Position numbers and translations under genes: made by a program. Below are positions 1-7,010 of a stretch of DNA of 33,346 bases, piece by piece (the first letter of the stretch is position 1; each line of letters opens with the position of its first letter). The notes below the pieces were generated by a model that ran no database searches, was not told the origin of the DNA, and worked only from the letters and a program-made list of their open reading frames with translations. Location of the stretch: the NCBI GenBank assembly GCA_903923905.1, contig CAIXZH010000013.1:1-33346 (forward strand). Direction: 5' to 3'. The DNA comes from an uncultured Bacteroidia bacterium. Lineage in GTDB: Bacteria > Bacteroidota > Bacteroidia > Bacteroidales > Prolixibacteraceae.

Positions 1-44
1 GACTCATAATCAGGGGGTCGCAGGATCATGCCCTGCTGGGCCCA
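1..44 (+). tRNA. tRNA-Met-type (CAT anticodon), 3' part only
   Basis: The window begins inside a tRNA. The anticodon loop CTCATAA is at 3-9 with CAT at 5-7, followed by anticodon stem strand TCAGG, a 5-nt variable loop, a T arm with stem GCAGG/CCTGC (20-24 and 32-36), acceptor strand TGGGCCC (37-43) and discriminator A44. The next bases are CCC, not CCA, so CCA may not be fully encoded. The T loop (ATCATGC) departs from the usual TTCRANY consensus, so I cannot exclude a diverged copy. CAT may be elongator Met or the lysidine-modified Ile tRNA; the 5' half needed to decide is outside the window. Confidence 0.72.
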
Positions 45-58
45 CCCAGAAAATCAAA

Positions 59-89
59 CACTTACAGAGATCATCTGTAGGTGTTTTTT
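59..89 (+). terminator. Rho-independent terminator of the tRNA
   Basis: The stem CACTTACAGA (59-68) pairs with TCTGTAGGTG (74-83) through one G-T wobble, with a 5-nt loop, and is followed by six T residues. It sits directly behind the tRNA 3' end. Just downstream the 11-mer TTCACGCCAGG occurs twice in tandem (92-102 and 103-113). Confidence 0.8.
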
Positions 90-208
90 ATTTCACGCCA
101 GGTTCACGCCAGGTTTTGGGAGAAAATCGACTTTTGGGGGTTGAGACCGCCTATAAGAAAAATCTGTTTATTTATTCGCAATATTCCTTTATTCCGTCAG
201 TTGCGGGG

Positions 209-507
209 TTATTCAGCTATTCTGTTTTTTAAATCCATTTGCTCATGTAGGATTCTTGTTATCTCAACTACGTTTTCTCCAATCTTTCTGTAAAAAATGA
301 TGTGCCTGCCTGCTTTAAACCCAAATAAGTATTCAGTTACCACAGCGTAATTTTTGCCTAATTCAGGGTTACAGGCAATTTCGTAGCAGTTTTCCAGGAG
401 CATTTGGTAATACTTGTCTGCTTGATATTCTGACATTTATCAAAAGTATAATTCCAAATTTCAGTTAAATCCTCAACTGCTTTATTTGTTAATTTATACT
501 TAGCCAT
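209..507 (-). pseudogene. parE: ParE-family toxin, frameshifted
   Basis: This is a type II toxin of the RelE/ParE fold, whose ParE members poison DNA gyrase. The ATG at 507-505 overlaps the end of the antitoxin gene by 8 bases, the usual coupled arrangement. From this start the frame reads MAKYKLTNKAVEDLTEIWNY, a typical ParE N terminus, then runs out of frame near 434-437. The rest (SEYQADKYYQMLLENC to KNRIAE) continues in another frame to 209. The expected junction is TTT GAT AAA TGG TCA, but only TG precedes TCA, so loss of one G explains the shift. Rejoined, the product is about 99 aa, normal for ParE. As written, the toxin is split and probably inactive, unless the missing base is a sequencing error. 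Confidence 0.82.
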
Positions 508-751
508 TCAGCCTTTTTTTAGCTTTTAATTCTTTCAGGTGTGATTCAGAATTAAAATTGTCAGCTATTCCGCCCTCAATCCCTTCTTTAATGGCTTCCC
601 TTAGTGTAATTAGTCTGTTTTCTTCCTCTTCTAAAAGCCTTAGTCCCGCACGGACAACCTCACTTGCATTTTTAAATCTTCCCGTTGTTATTCTATTCTG
701 AATAAAATTATCAAAATAGTCTCCTATTGATATTGATGTGTTTCTACTCAT
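500..751 (-). CDS. parD: ParD-family antitoxin
   Basis: This 83-aa protein has a ribbon-helix-helix (CopG/ParD) N terminus: SISIGDYFDNFIQNRI followed by GRFKNASEVVRAGLRLLEEEE. The charged C-terminal tail would wrap the toxin. Antitoxins of this family neutralise ParE and repress their own operon. The gene precedes parE with an 8-base overlap. Its promoter carries a perfect palindrome over the -7 box, a good operator candidate for autorepression. Length and architecture are normal, so the antitoxin looks intact although the toxin is broken. Confidence 0.9.
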   Translation of the reverse strand: MSRNTSISIGDYFDNFIQNRITTGRFKNASEVVRAGLRLLEEEENRLITLREAIKEGIEGGIADNFNSESHLKELKAKKRLNG

Positions 752-769
752 AACAAATCAAGTTTTTCA

Positions 770-800
770 CAAAGTTACCAAATTTTGGTACAAATATCAA
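770..800 (-). promoter_or_regulatory. parD promoter with palindromic operator
   Basis: On the minus strand a Bacteroidota -7 element TAACTTTG (777-770) is preceded at 20-nt spacing by TTG (800-798). A perfect 7+1+7 palindrome, TACCAAATTTTGGTA (776-790), overlaps the upstream edge of the -7 box. The start codon of parD is 18 nt downstream of the -7 box. This layout suits autorepression by ParD or the ParDE complex. Confidence 0.7.
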
Positions 801-853
801 GAGGTGTTGAACTTTTATAATCCAAAATAACGTTTCAGTGTTTCAATTACCAT

Positions 854-893
854 CTCCTCCAAAGATATGTTAAATAACTGATGGGAATCATTT
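854..893. repeat. dispersed 40-bp repeat, copy 1
   Basis: This 40-bp stretch matches 8671-8710 at 35 of 40 positions by my alignment. Both copies contain the shared core GATGGGAATCATTT. On the minus strand both carry a TAnnTTTG element (TATCTTTG here). It lies about 100 bp upstream of parD on that gene's strand. It may be a mobile or duplicated promoter, or a small intergenic repeat. Confidence 0.6.
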
Positions 894-1023
894 TTCATTC
901 AGTTGGTTTCGGCTTTCTTTTACCATTTTCGTCCCATTCACGTTCAAACTGTGTTACGCTAATTGTTCCGCTAAATTCTGCAGAAATTGTATTGTTATAT
1001 CGTATTCTCAATTTGGTTTACGC

Positions 1024-1945
1024 TTAATCGCTATTATACCAGTAAGGAAAAACACTTGCCACGAGTAATCTTTCAAATACAGAATCAAAATACCTTCTGT
1101 TTAACTTATAAACAAATTCATTTAGATACCGTTGCAAGTTTTCTCCCTTTATCTTGTGATAAACACCTAAGAAGTTTCTTTTCGCATTGGCTATGGCAAT
1201 ATGGACCCATTTCAAGGTTTCCTTCGTTACTTCCGGAGTTGATTTTTCCATAACATGCACTTCGATATACTTTTCGATGTCAATATAGCTTGCACTTCTG
1301 TCAGTGAAAACAATACTTTTTTCGTTAATTGACTCTTTTACAACATTGTTTATTGCATCTGCGGAATGTTCCTTTAAAACACTCATCTTAAAATAACGAC
1401 ATGATTTGCTTTTCTTTCCGGTATGCAGGTCTTCAAGAGGAATTGATTCTGCCATTACAGCTACATTTAACTGCCGTTGACTTCCTTTTCCTCGGTTGAG
1501 ATTGGATCGGACTTTTTCGCTTACTTGTGTTTCAAAATAGCCTTCGTCAAATTCAATCATATCGTTTAACTGGTACATATTATCCCGTTTACCCATAAGA
1601 TCTCTAATACAATGCATAACAGATAAAACAGTATTATATCTGGAATGTCCCATCTGCCGTTTTATCTCAAATGCAGACTTACTTTTTTTTATTTGACGTC
1701 GTAAATTGCATGATTAAGAACCATTTACGAACAGAAAGGTTGGAGTTCTCCATAACCGTTCCACTTTTTAAAGTGGTTCTAAAAGAACAAGAAGAACACT
1801 GGAACTGCCTCTTAGAGGCAAGCCAGTAGTGCTTCTTACTTCCACAATGCTTACAGACAACCCCTTCTTTCATCCTTAAATCTCTAAAGTATTCTTTACA
1901 CGCCTTTTCATCTTTAAATTTCTCAACAAAATCCAGTATATTCAT
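1024..1945 (-). pseudogene. IS1595-family transposase, split by a frameshift at an A8 tract
   Basis: The 5' part (1945-1679) carries the zinc ribbon CKHCGSKKHYW...CSSC typical of ISXO2-like transposases. The 3' part (to 1024) carries the catalytic domain: EFDEGYFE (first Asp), VFTDRSASY (second Asp), IANAKRNFLGVYHKIKGENL (third region, where the family uses E or N) and LNEFVYKLNRRYF. The first frame stops just after TTSNKKK. The second frame can be followed upstream as SKSAFEIKRQMGHSRYN. The junction is a run of eight A on the coding strand (1683-1690); seven A would restore one ORF of about 300 aa. This is either an inactivating insertion or expression by slippage on the A tract. Confidence 0.85.
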
Positions 1946-2020
1946 GGCATCAATTTATTTTGATGCAAAACTAATTCGTGGCTATGCCAAAATCTGTCAT
2001 ACTGGTATAATAGCGATTAA
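1024..2020 (-). mobile_element. IS1595-family (ISXO2-like) insertion sequence, 997 bp
   Basis: The ends are perfect 21-bp inverted repeats at 1024-1044 and 2000-2020, starting TTAATCGCTATTATACC at each outer end. They enclose a single transposase in two frames on the minus strand. The transposase stop codon lies inside the left inverted repeat. IS1595 elements normally make 8-bp target duplications. The 8 bases left of the element (GTTTACGC) do not match those on the right (TCAAAAAA), so no duplication is visible, which suggests an old insertion or later rearrangement. Confidence 0.9.
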
Positions 2021-2116
2021 TCAAAAAATTTTACCTGTAATTTGTTTTATTTTCGTTCAATAATAATTTATTTTGAATTCAAACTAAATCATTTCAATAT
2101 AAAGAACGGTGAAAAT

Positions 2117-2464
2117 AATTCGCTTCGTCCCGCAGCGAGGATTACAGGTACTCTTTGTGTCCTATTTTGTCTCTTTGGCCTGATTGGTTACCTGATTGAG
2201 GGAATTCAAAAAAATGATGGCAAATTTAAGATGCCAGGTGACTGGCTTGGAGTTGCCACCGAAGTATTTATTTTTATTGGTCTGGGCGGACTCATTGTTG
2301 CATATTGGCGTGAAGGTACAGGTGGATTGATTTCGCTCATCGCATTTATACTTGCGACCATTTTTCTAATTGCCGACACACAGTTAAACTTTAGTCCTAT
2401 TTTCTTTCTTCTGTATTTACCTACATTTTTATATCTGGCCTATTGGCGGGAAAGCAGGAAATAA
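2117..2464 (+). CDS. small four-helix membrane protein, 5' end uncertain
   Basis: The readable core begins near SLRPAARITGTLCVLFCLF and ends LYLAYWRESRK. It has about four membrane helices: residues after ARITG, the LGVATEVFIFIGLGGLIVAYW segment, GGLISLIAFILATIFLIA, and SPIFFLLYLPTFLYLAYW. It resembles small uncharacterised Bacteroidota membrane proteins, and no function can be assigned. No convincing start codon is in frame near the core. A GTG at 2112 starts a plausible MKIIRF-like N terminus but in another frame, so a one-base deletion near 2125-2132 is possible. The IS element ends about 95 bp upstream and may have cut off its promoter. Confidence 0.5.
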   Translation, partial: NSLRPAARITGTLCVLFCLFGLIGYLIEGIQKNDGKFKMPGDWLGVATEVFIFIGLGGLIVAYWREGTGGLISLIAFILATIFLIADTQLNFSPIFFLLYLPTFLYLAYWRESRK

Positions 2465-2892
2465 CTCATAACTCTACTTGTAGCTCTCAGCCAATCCATT
2501 GCGTAGTTTGATGAGTTTTTCAGAGATGACCACTTCAAGTTATTAGGCATCACAAACCGTTTATTTTCTTTTACAAAAATTAAATATTTAAATATCAGAT
2601 AAATAAAAAATTGCTATGCCCAGCTGGGCCCACCAATAAATCAAACAGTTACAATATATCGCAACTGTTTTTTTGTTTTGCTACATACAAGCTACGGATT
2701 TAAAAATAACAAAGGAGAGGAAAAGAAATTAAAGTTTCAATATTAAATGAGAAACACTATTTAACTTAAAACCCATAACTGAAGATCACATTACCTTGTA
2801 AAAAGTTTTTCCACTAATTGTTTATAAGGCATTTATTTATTAAATTTACATGGCTTTGGACTGGGAAAAAGGGCTATCTGAATCATATCGAG
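2465..2892. other. intergenic region with tRNA-end copy 2
   Basis: I see no credible gene here. It contains the second copy of the tRNA 3' end and terminator (2616-2674). The remainder is AT-rich, and I see no clear -7 box for the downstream regulator gene. Confidence 0.5.
2616..2674 (+). repeat. tRNA 3'-end-like repeat (possible att site), copy 2, with terminator
   Basis: Bases 2616-2634 match the T-arm/acceptor 3' side of the tRNA at the window start (core GCTGGGCCCACC) and here end in a complete CCA. The similarity continues through AATCAAACA into a hairpin: AAACAGTT (2643-2650) pairs with AACTGTTT (2663-2670) and a T run follows. No anticodon arm is visible, so this is a 3' fragment, as expected for an integration scar. 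Confidence 0.65.
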
Positions 2893-4836
2893 ATGAACAG
2901 CGAGTTCGTAAAACGATTGACGGATATCGTAGAAGCCAATATGGCTGACGAAAACTTTGGAGTCGAAGATCTTGTACGCGAGATGGGGTTAAGCCATATC
3001 AATCTGCACCGAAAATTAAAAACCATATCAAATCAAACGATCAGCCAGTTCATCAGGGAGATCAGGCTGAAAAAGGCCAAGCAGTTATTGCTCAATGAAG
3101 ATTTGACCGTTTCAGAAATTGCCTACCGTGTCGGTTTTGGCAGCCCGACCTATTTCAACAATTGCTTTCACGAATACTATGGTTATCCACCTGGAGAAGT
3201 TAAAAAGAGAAGTTTATCAATTGAGGCTAAGCCGGATAATGAAAATCTTATAACTTTGGGTTTTGCGAAAAAGGAACCAACATCCCCGGGTACATCCTCC
3301 ATTCGTCAGCTGAAGTTTAGCCGTAAGTCCATTATCGTTTTAACTATAGCCTTCCTGATTATATTTTCACTGACCTACTTTTTATATGTAGCATTCATAA
3401 AAGAAGCAAATCCAGTTCACAGGTTAAAAGACAGTAATAAATCAATTGCAGTTCTCCCATTTAAAAATTTAAGTGCAAATCCTGAGAATCAATATTTTGC
3501 CGATGGAGTAATGGAAGATATTCTCAATAACATTTGCCATATCAAGGAACTACGAGTAATTTCAAGGGCATCAGTTGAGAAATTCAGAGAAAGCACAAAA
3601 GATGCACAGGATATAGCAGAAATATTACACGTACAATATATCCTTCAAGGAAGCGTGCAACGTGACAAAGACAAAGTGAAAGTTGTCGTTCAACTCATTG
3701 ACGCAAGTCATGATCAGCAAATCTGGTTTGAAAAATTTGAAAATCAACTGCTTAATATTTTTGTCATCCAGAGCAGTATCGCCCAAAAAGTTGCCAGGGA
3801 GCTTGGTGTGGTACTTTCATTAAAGGAAACGGAACGGATTGAAAAAATTTCTACACGCTATCCGGAAGCTTATGACCGTTACCTGATGGGACGCTTCTAC
3901 TGGAACAAAAGAACAAGAGAGGGTTTAAAAAAAAGTATAACACATTTTAAAGAGGCAATCGCGTTAGATCCCGAATACGCTATTGGTTACGTTGGACTTG
4001 CTGATGCTTACTACATCCAAACTTATTGGAGATGGATAGACAGAGAAGCAGGATTTGCTGAGGCTAAAAAATTTGTGCTACGGGCATTGAAACTTGATCC
4101 CAACCTTCCTGAAGCACATGCAACACTGGGAATACTGTTGTGCTGGGATGAATGGAAATGGGAGGAAGCACGTAAGGAAATCCTTATTGCCATCGAATTG
4201 AATCCCAGTTATGCAATAGCCCATCAATACTATTCAGAATTATTGGGTATTTTGGGGCAAACCGAAGAAGCACTTGAAGAAATTAACACCGCACTCGCAC
4301 TTGATCCATACTCAAGAGCAATGCTTAGTAATAAATCCGTGTATTATTACAATCAAGGGAAATTGGTAGAATCATTGAGTGTTTTACGAAAGCTGGAGGA
4401 AGTTGATCCTAATTACCAACTTGCTTACTTGAGATGCTTCTTTATTTACCTTAGAAAGGGCGAAAATTTGAAAGCAGTTGAAGCTTTTCAGAAATTTCTT
4501 GCCGTGGATTCAATAACCATTAACCAGTCCGATTCGGTGAAAGAGATATACAACAAGTCAAAAATTAACGGAATACTGAAATGGCAAATAGATTCAGAAC
4601 TTAAGAAAATCAGGCCTAATGCTGCAATCCTGGCAAAGTACAATATTTTACTTGGAAAGAAAGAAGAGTCATTGAAGTGGCTGGAAAAAGCAGTGCAAGA
4701 ACGTGTGCCCGAAATTCCAAGAATATACACTGATCCTGATTTTAAAATTCTTCACCCTGATCCCCGGTTTAAAAAGATTATCAATCAATTGGGATTAACG
4801 GGTTACCCTATAGAACACTTTGGGATAAATCATTAA
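2893..4836 (+). CDS. membrane regulator: AraC-type HTH + TM + TolB-like + TPR
   Basis: I chose the ATG at 2893 (647 aa) because MNSEFVKRLTDIVEANM starts the usual DNA-binding module; an upstream TTG would add 25 residues of no known type. Residues 1-105 form an AraC-family double HTH (VEDLVREMGLSHINLHRKLK, then LTVSEIAYRVGFGSPTYFNNCF). A single transmembrane helix lies at about 145-167. Residues about 183-320 are a TolB-N/FlgO-like domain (SIAVLPFKNLS, ADGVMEDI, YILQGSV). The rest is TPR repeats (ALDPEYAIGYVGLADAYY, LDPNLPEAHATLG, LNPSYAIAHQYYSELL). The plan resembles CadC/ToxR-type one-component membrane regulators with an AraC-type DNA-binding part. A periplasmic sensory role for TolB/TPR is inference. 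The next gene encodes a secreted TonB_C protein and is a plausible target. Confidence 0.85.
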   Translation: MNSEFVKRLTDIVEANMADENFGVEDLVREMGLSHINLHRKLKTISNQTISQFIREIRLKKAKQLLLNEDLTVSEIAYRVGFGSPTYFNNCFHEYYGYPPGEVKKRSLSIEAKPDNENLITLGFAKKEPTSPGTSSIRQLKFSRKSIIVLTIAFLIIFSLTYFLYVAFIKEANPVHRLKDSNKSIAVLPFKNLSANPENQYFADGVMEDILNNICHIKELRVISRASVEKFRESTKDAQDIAEILHVQYILQGSVQRDKDKVKVVVQLIDASHDQQIWFEKFENQLLNIFVIQSSIAQKVARELGVVLSLKETERIEKISTRYPEAYDRYLMGRFYWNKRTREGLKKSITHFKEAIALDPEYAIGYVGLADAYYIQTYWRWIDREAGFAEAKKFVLRALKLDPNLPEAHATLGILLCWDEWKWEEARKEILIAIELNPSYAIAHQYYSELLGILGQTEEALEEINTALALDPYSRAMLSNKSVYYYNQGKLVESLSVLRKLEEVDPNYQLAYLRCFFIYLRKGENLKAVEAFQKFLAVDSITINQSDSVKEIYNKSKINGILKWQIDSELKKIRPNAAILAKYNILLGKKEESLKWLEKAVQERVPEIPRIYTDPDFKILHPDPRFKKIINQLGLTGYPIEHFGINH

Positions 4837-5161
4837 ACTTATTGGCATTTATTCAATGTAATTTTCAGTAAAGGATGCTCTAAATTCATTGATCTTCCCA
4901 TTCAAAAAACTGTAAGTTCAATAAGTCAAAAATAAATGACACCAGCTATGAATGATGCATTTAAATATCTAATCAGAAGAATTTTCATAAAAAACCTCCC
5001 TTTTGCTAAATAAGTTCATCGATTGAATTTATTTTTTCATCGATTTGAAAAATATTCTCACCATTTGAAATATAGCTTCTAAGTAGTGGCGGTCGTTTCT
5101 CCCGAAATTTGAGTTGTGAATTTTCAATAGTTGTTAATTTAAAACTTAAAAATGAAACGCC
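4837..5161. other. intergenic region with phased repeats upstream of the TonB_C gene
   Basis: There is no ORF of note. The right half holds a three-unit direct repeat described separately. I see no exact TAnnTTTG element ahead of the gene at 5162. Confidence 0.5.
5016..5078 (+). promoter_or_regulatory. three direct repeats with 21-bp period (candidate regulator sites)
   Basis: Units begin at 5016, 5037 and 5058 and read TCATCGATTGAA, TCATCGATTTGAA and TCACCATTTGAA. The exact 21-bp spacing puts them on one face of the helix. Unit 2 also contains the dyad TTCA-N6-TGAA. They end about 85 bp upstream of the TonB_C gene start and follow the membrane HTH regulator gene. Operator function is inferred. 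Confidence 0.5.
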
Positions 5162-5911
5162 ATGAAAAGAACAGTTATTATCCTATTGAGTATGCTAATT
5201 TCAGTCATCACATTTGGTCAGGAGAAGCAACAGTATTCCAGTAAAACAATTGAGGTAAACATGTCACCGCCTAGATTTATCGGAAATAAAGAATTATCAG
5301 CCGTTGTAAATGAAACCCGGTTTGGTTCTTTAAATGACTACGTGTTAAGACACTTTCAAATTCCGGAAGTGTCCAGAAAATTTCAGGTAGAGGGAACTGA
5401 AGTTATACAGTTTGTGGTAACCCCAAAAGGTGAAGTCACCGGGTTTAACATTGTCAATAGCCTGTCTCGGGAAATCGACGAAGAAGTAATAAGGGTTTTG
5501 AAAACTACCAACGGATTATGGAGGCCTGGGTTAAATAATGGAGAACCAATGGAAATGGGAAATGAATTATCTGTAAATTTTAAACTTAGCAATGGAGATG
5601 ACAGTACTAATTTTGTCGATATGGCAAAAATATTCTTTAAAAAAGGGAACCGGCAATTTTTTGTTAAGGCCAACCTTAAAGGAGCAATCAATAACTATAA
5701 TCAAGCTATGCGCTATTTACCAAATGATAAATGCCTTTTGGCATCCAGGGGATTATGCAAATATGGACTTGGAGATAAAAAAGGAGCTTGTCAGGATTGG
5801 AACAGAATTAAAGCTTTAGGTGGTGGTTTGGAGAACGATTATTATCTTAATAAATTATGTGAACATCCGGGATATAGCGAAATGATCAGTATCTTACAGG
5901 AAAAGAAATAA
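5162..5911 (+). CDS. secreted TonB_C-domain protein with C-terminal TPR-like region
   Basis: This 249-aa protein has a signal peptide (MKRTVIILLSMLISVITFGQ). A TonB C-terminal-like domain lies at about 70-142 (IQFVVTPKGEVTGFNIVNSL, then EVIRVLKTTNGLWRPGLNNG and VNFKL). A TPR/Sel1-like pair follows (KGAINNYNQAMRYLPND, LASRGLCKYGLGDKKGACQDW). Unlike true TonB it has no N-terminal membrane anchor or Pro-rich linker, so it is probably a free periplasmic or outer-membrane-associated protein. Bacteroidota have many such proteins of unknown role. It is followed by a very strong terminator, so it is transcribed alone. Confidence 0.8.
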   Translation: MKRTVIILLSMLISVITFGQEKQQYSSKTIEVNMSPPRFIGNKELSAVVNETRFGSLNDYVLRHFQIPEVSRKFQVEGTEVIQFVVTPKGEVTGFNIVNSLSREIDEEVIRVLKTTNGLWRPGLNNGEPMEMGNELSVNFKLSNGDDSTNFVDMAKIFFKKGNRQFFVKANLKGAINNYNQAMRYLPNDKCLLASRGLCKYGLGDKKGACQDWNRIKALGGGLENDYYLNKLCEHPGYSEMISILQEKK

Positions 5912-5944
5912 ATATAACGCAAATAGTGTGAATTTATGTTGAGT

Positions 5945-5996
5945 TCAAGAACAGGCAAAAATTTGGAAACATTTTTGCCTGTTCTTGACTTTTTTT
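5945..5996 (+). terminator. strong Rho-independent terminator
   Basis: A perfect 18-bp inverted repeat (5945-5962 with 5971-5988; the arm begins TCAAGAACAGGCAAAAAT) has an 8-nt loop and is followed by a run of T. It ends the TonB_C gene. Confidence 0.93.
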
Positions 5997-6457
5997 AAAA
6001 ATATAGGTATTGATAATCAGCTGTTTAGTGAATGCATATGGTCCTGCTGGCCCAACCAGAAAATCAAACCCTTTTAGAGATCATCTGTAGGTATTTTTAT
6101 CTCATCTGTAAATATTTCGTTTTTTAAGGTCAGATGGAATCGAAGTTCAGCGCAGCTAATAGACATGAGATAAATATTCATTTCGGCTTGAGATTCCTCA
6201 ACCATGGCTATTTCATAATAGTTTTATTATCAAAACTGATTTTTGGATTTGACTGGCAGATTTCCTCTGCCGTTTAGAATCAGTGCATTTAATTATAGGT
6301 TCTTAGATGTTCGTTGTCATTCGTATTTGCATTTGGTTGAATTTTTTCATAACTTTTGTCATTAAATCTTTATGCTTTTCTGTTGACAACATAAAAACTT
6401 CCTGTGATGAGAATCTTTATGATTCGAATAGTTTATAAACTTAAAATAAACATTGCA
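5997..6457. other. gene-poor region with tRNA-end copy 3
   Basis: I see no credible gene. The tRNA 3'-end-like copy lies at 6041-6106. Bases 6011-6020 (TGATAATCAG) resemble the anticodon-arm side of the tRNA at the window start, so a degenerate tRNA pseudogene is possible here. The rest shows nothing recognisable. Confidence 0.5.
6041..6106 (+). repeat. tRNA 3'-end-like repeat (possible att site), copy 3
   Basis: This closely follows 30-95 of the window: CCTGCTGG, then CCCAACCAGAAAATCAAAC, then GAGATCATCTGTAGGTATTTTT. It differs by a one-base deletion in the acceptor strand (GGCCC versus GGGCCC) and by changes that weaken the terminator stem. It is nearer to copy 1 than to copy 2. It marks the right side of the accessory segment. 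Confidence 0.7.
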
Positions 6458-6990
6458 ATGAAGAAGTTGGGAAAAATCATTTTAAGGACTTTAATTATTA
6501 TTCTATGGATTTTAATTATTTCCGGATGTGGTGGAAATCGCAACCCAAAGAAGCCGGAAACTGAGGCCATTAAAATAATTCTGATGTCAGCAGTTGGTGC
6601 TAATCGATTTCTGGAGGACAACAAATTTACAGTCCGGAATTTTATCGCTTCGGTAACAATTGGAAAAGAGTTGTCCCAATTTTTAAAGGACACCCTGAAA
6701 GTTTCAAATCTGAAAATATTTTATGCTGATCCAGAATATTGGAAAAGCGTGAGAGGTGCAGTGAATAAAATTGTATTGAAAATAAATTCAAAACTTCACC
6801 ACAGAATTTCTCTGCCATAACTTATGATGGAGTTAATTTGCTGTTTCCTGTTATTAAGAAAGCAGGTACTCTCAATTCAGATATACTTATTAATGAACTG
6901 AAAATGTACAAGGTTATCAGTGAGTTTTATCCTGTCTCGGTTTCAGACAGGAATATAAAATATCGTTTTGCATCTAAAACCTTGAATTAA
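6458..6990 (+). pseudogene. relic of an ABC-type solute-binding lipoprotein (Peripla_BP-like)
   Basis: The ATG at 6458 opens a lipoprotein signal peptide ending LIISGCGG. After a short stretch the text resembles the middle of a branched-chain amino-acid-type binding protein (NKFTVRNFIASVTIGKELSQ, LKIFYADPEYWKSVRGAV). That frame stops at 6820. The next frame continues TSPQNFSAITYDGVNLLFPV and IKKAGTLNSDILINELKMYK, with the C-terminal SDRNIKYRF, to a stop at 6990. This matches the end of such proteins. Both normal lobes together need about 380 aa, but only about 177 codons remain, so there are internal deletions plus a frameshift near 6780-6790. The assignment is by motif reading only. Confidence 0.6.
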
Positions 6991-7010
6991 TTGGAACGGA
7001 GGGACTTATC

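Noticed and set aside
92-113. Tandem 11-mer TTCACGCCAGG after the first terminator, considered as the start of a CRISPR or iteron array
   Set aside because: There are only two units and no spacers; no CRISPR-like periodicity or cas gene is found in the window.
987-1253. Plus-strand frame of 88 codons at the left IS end
   Set aside because: It lies antisense to the transposase and across the IS boundary, and has no recognisable protein features.
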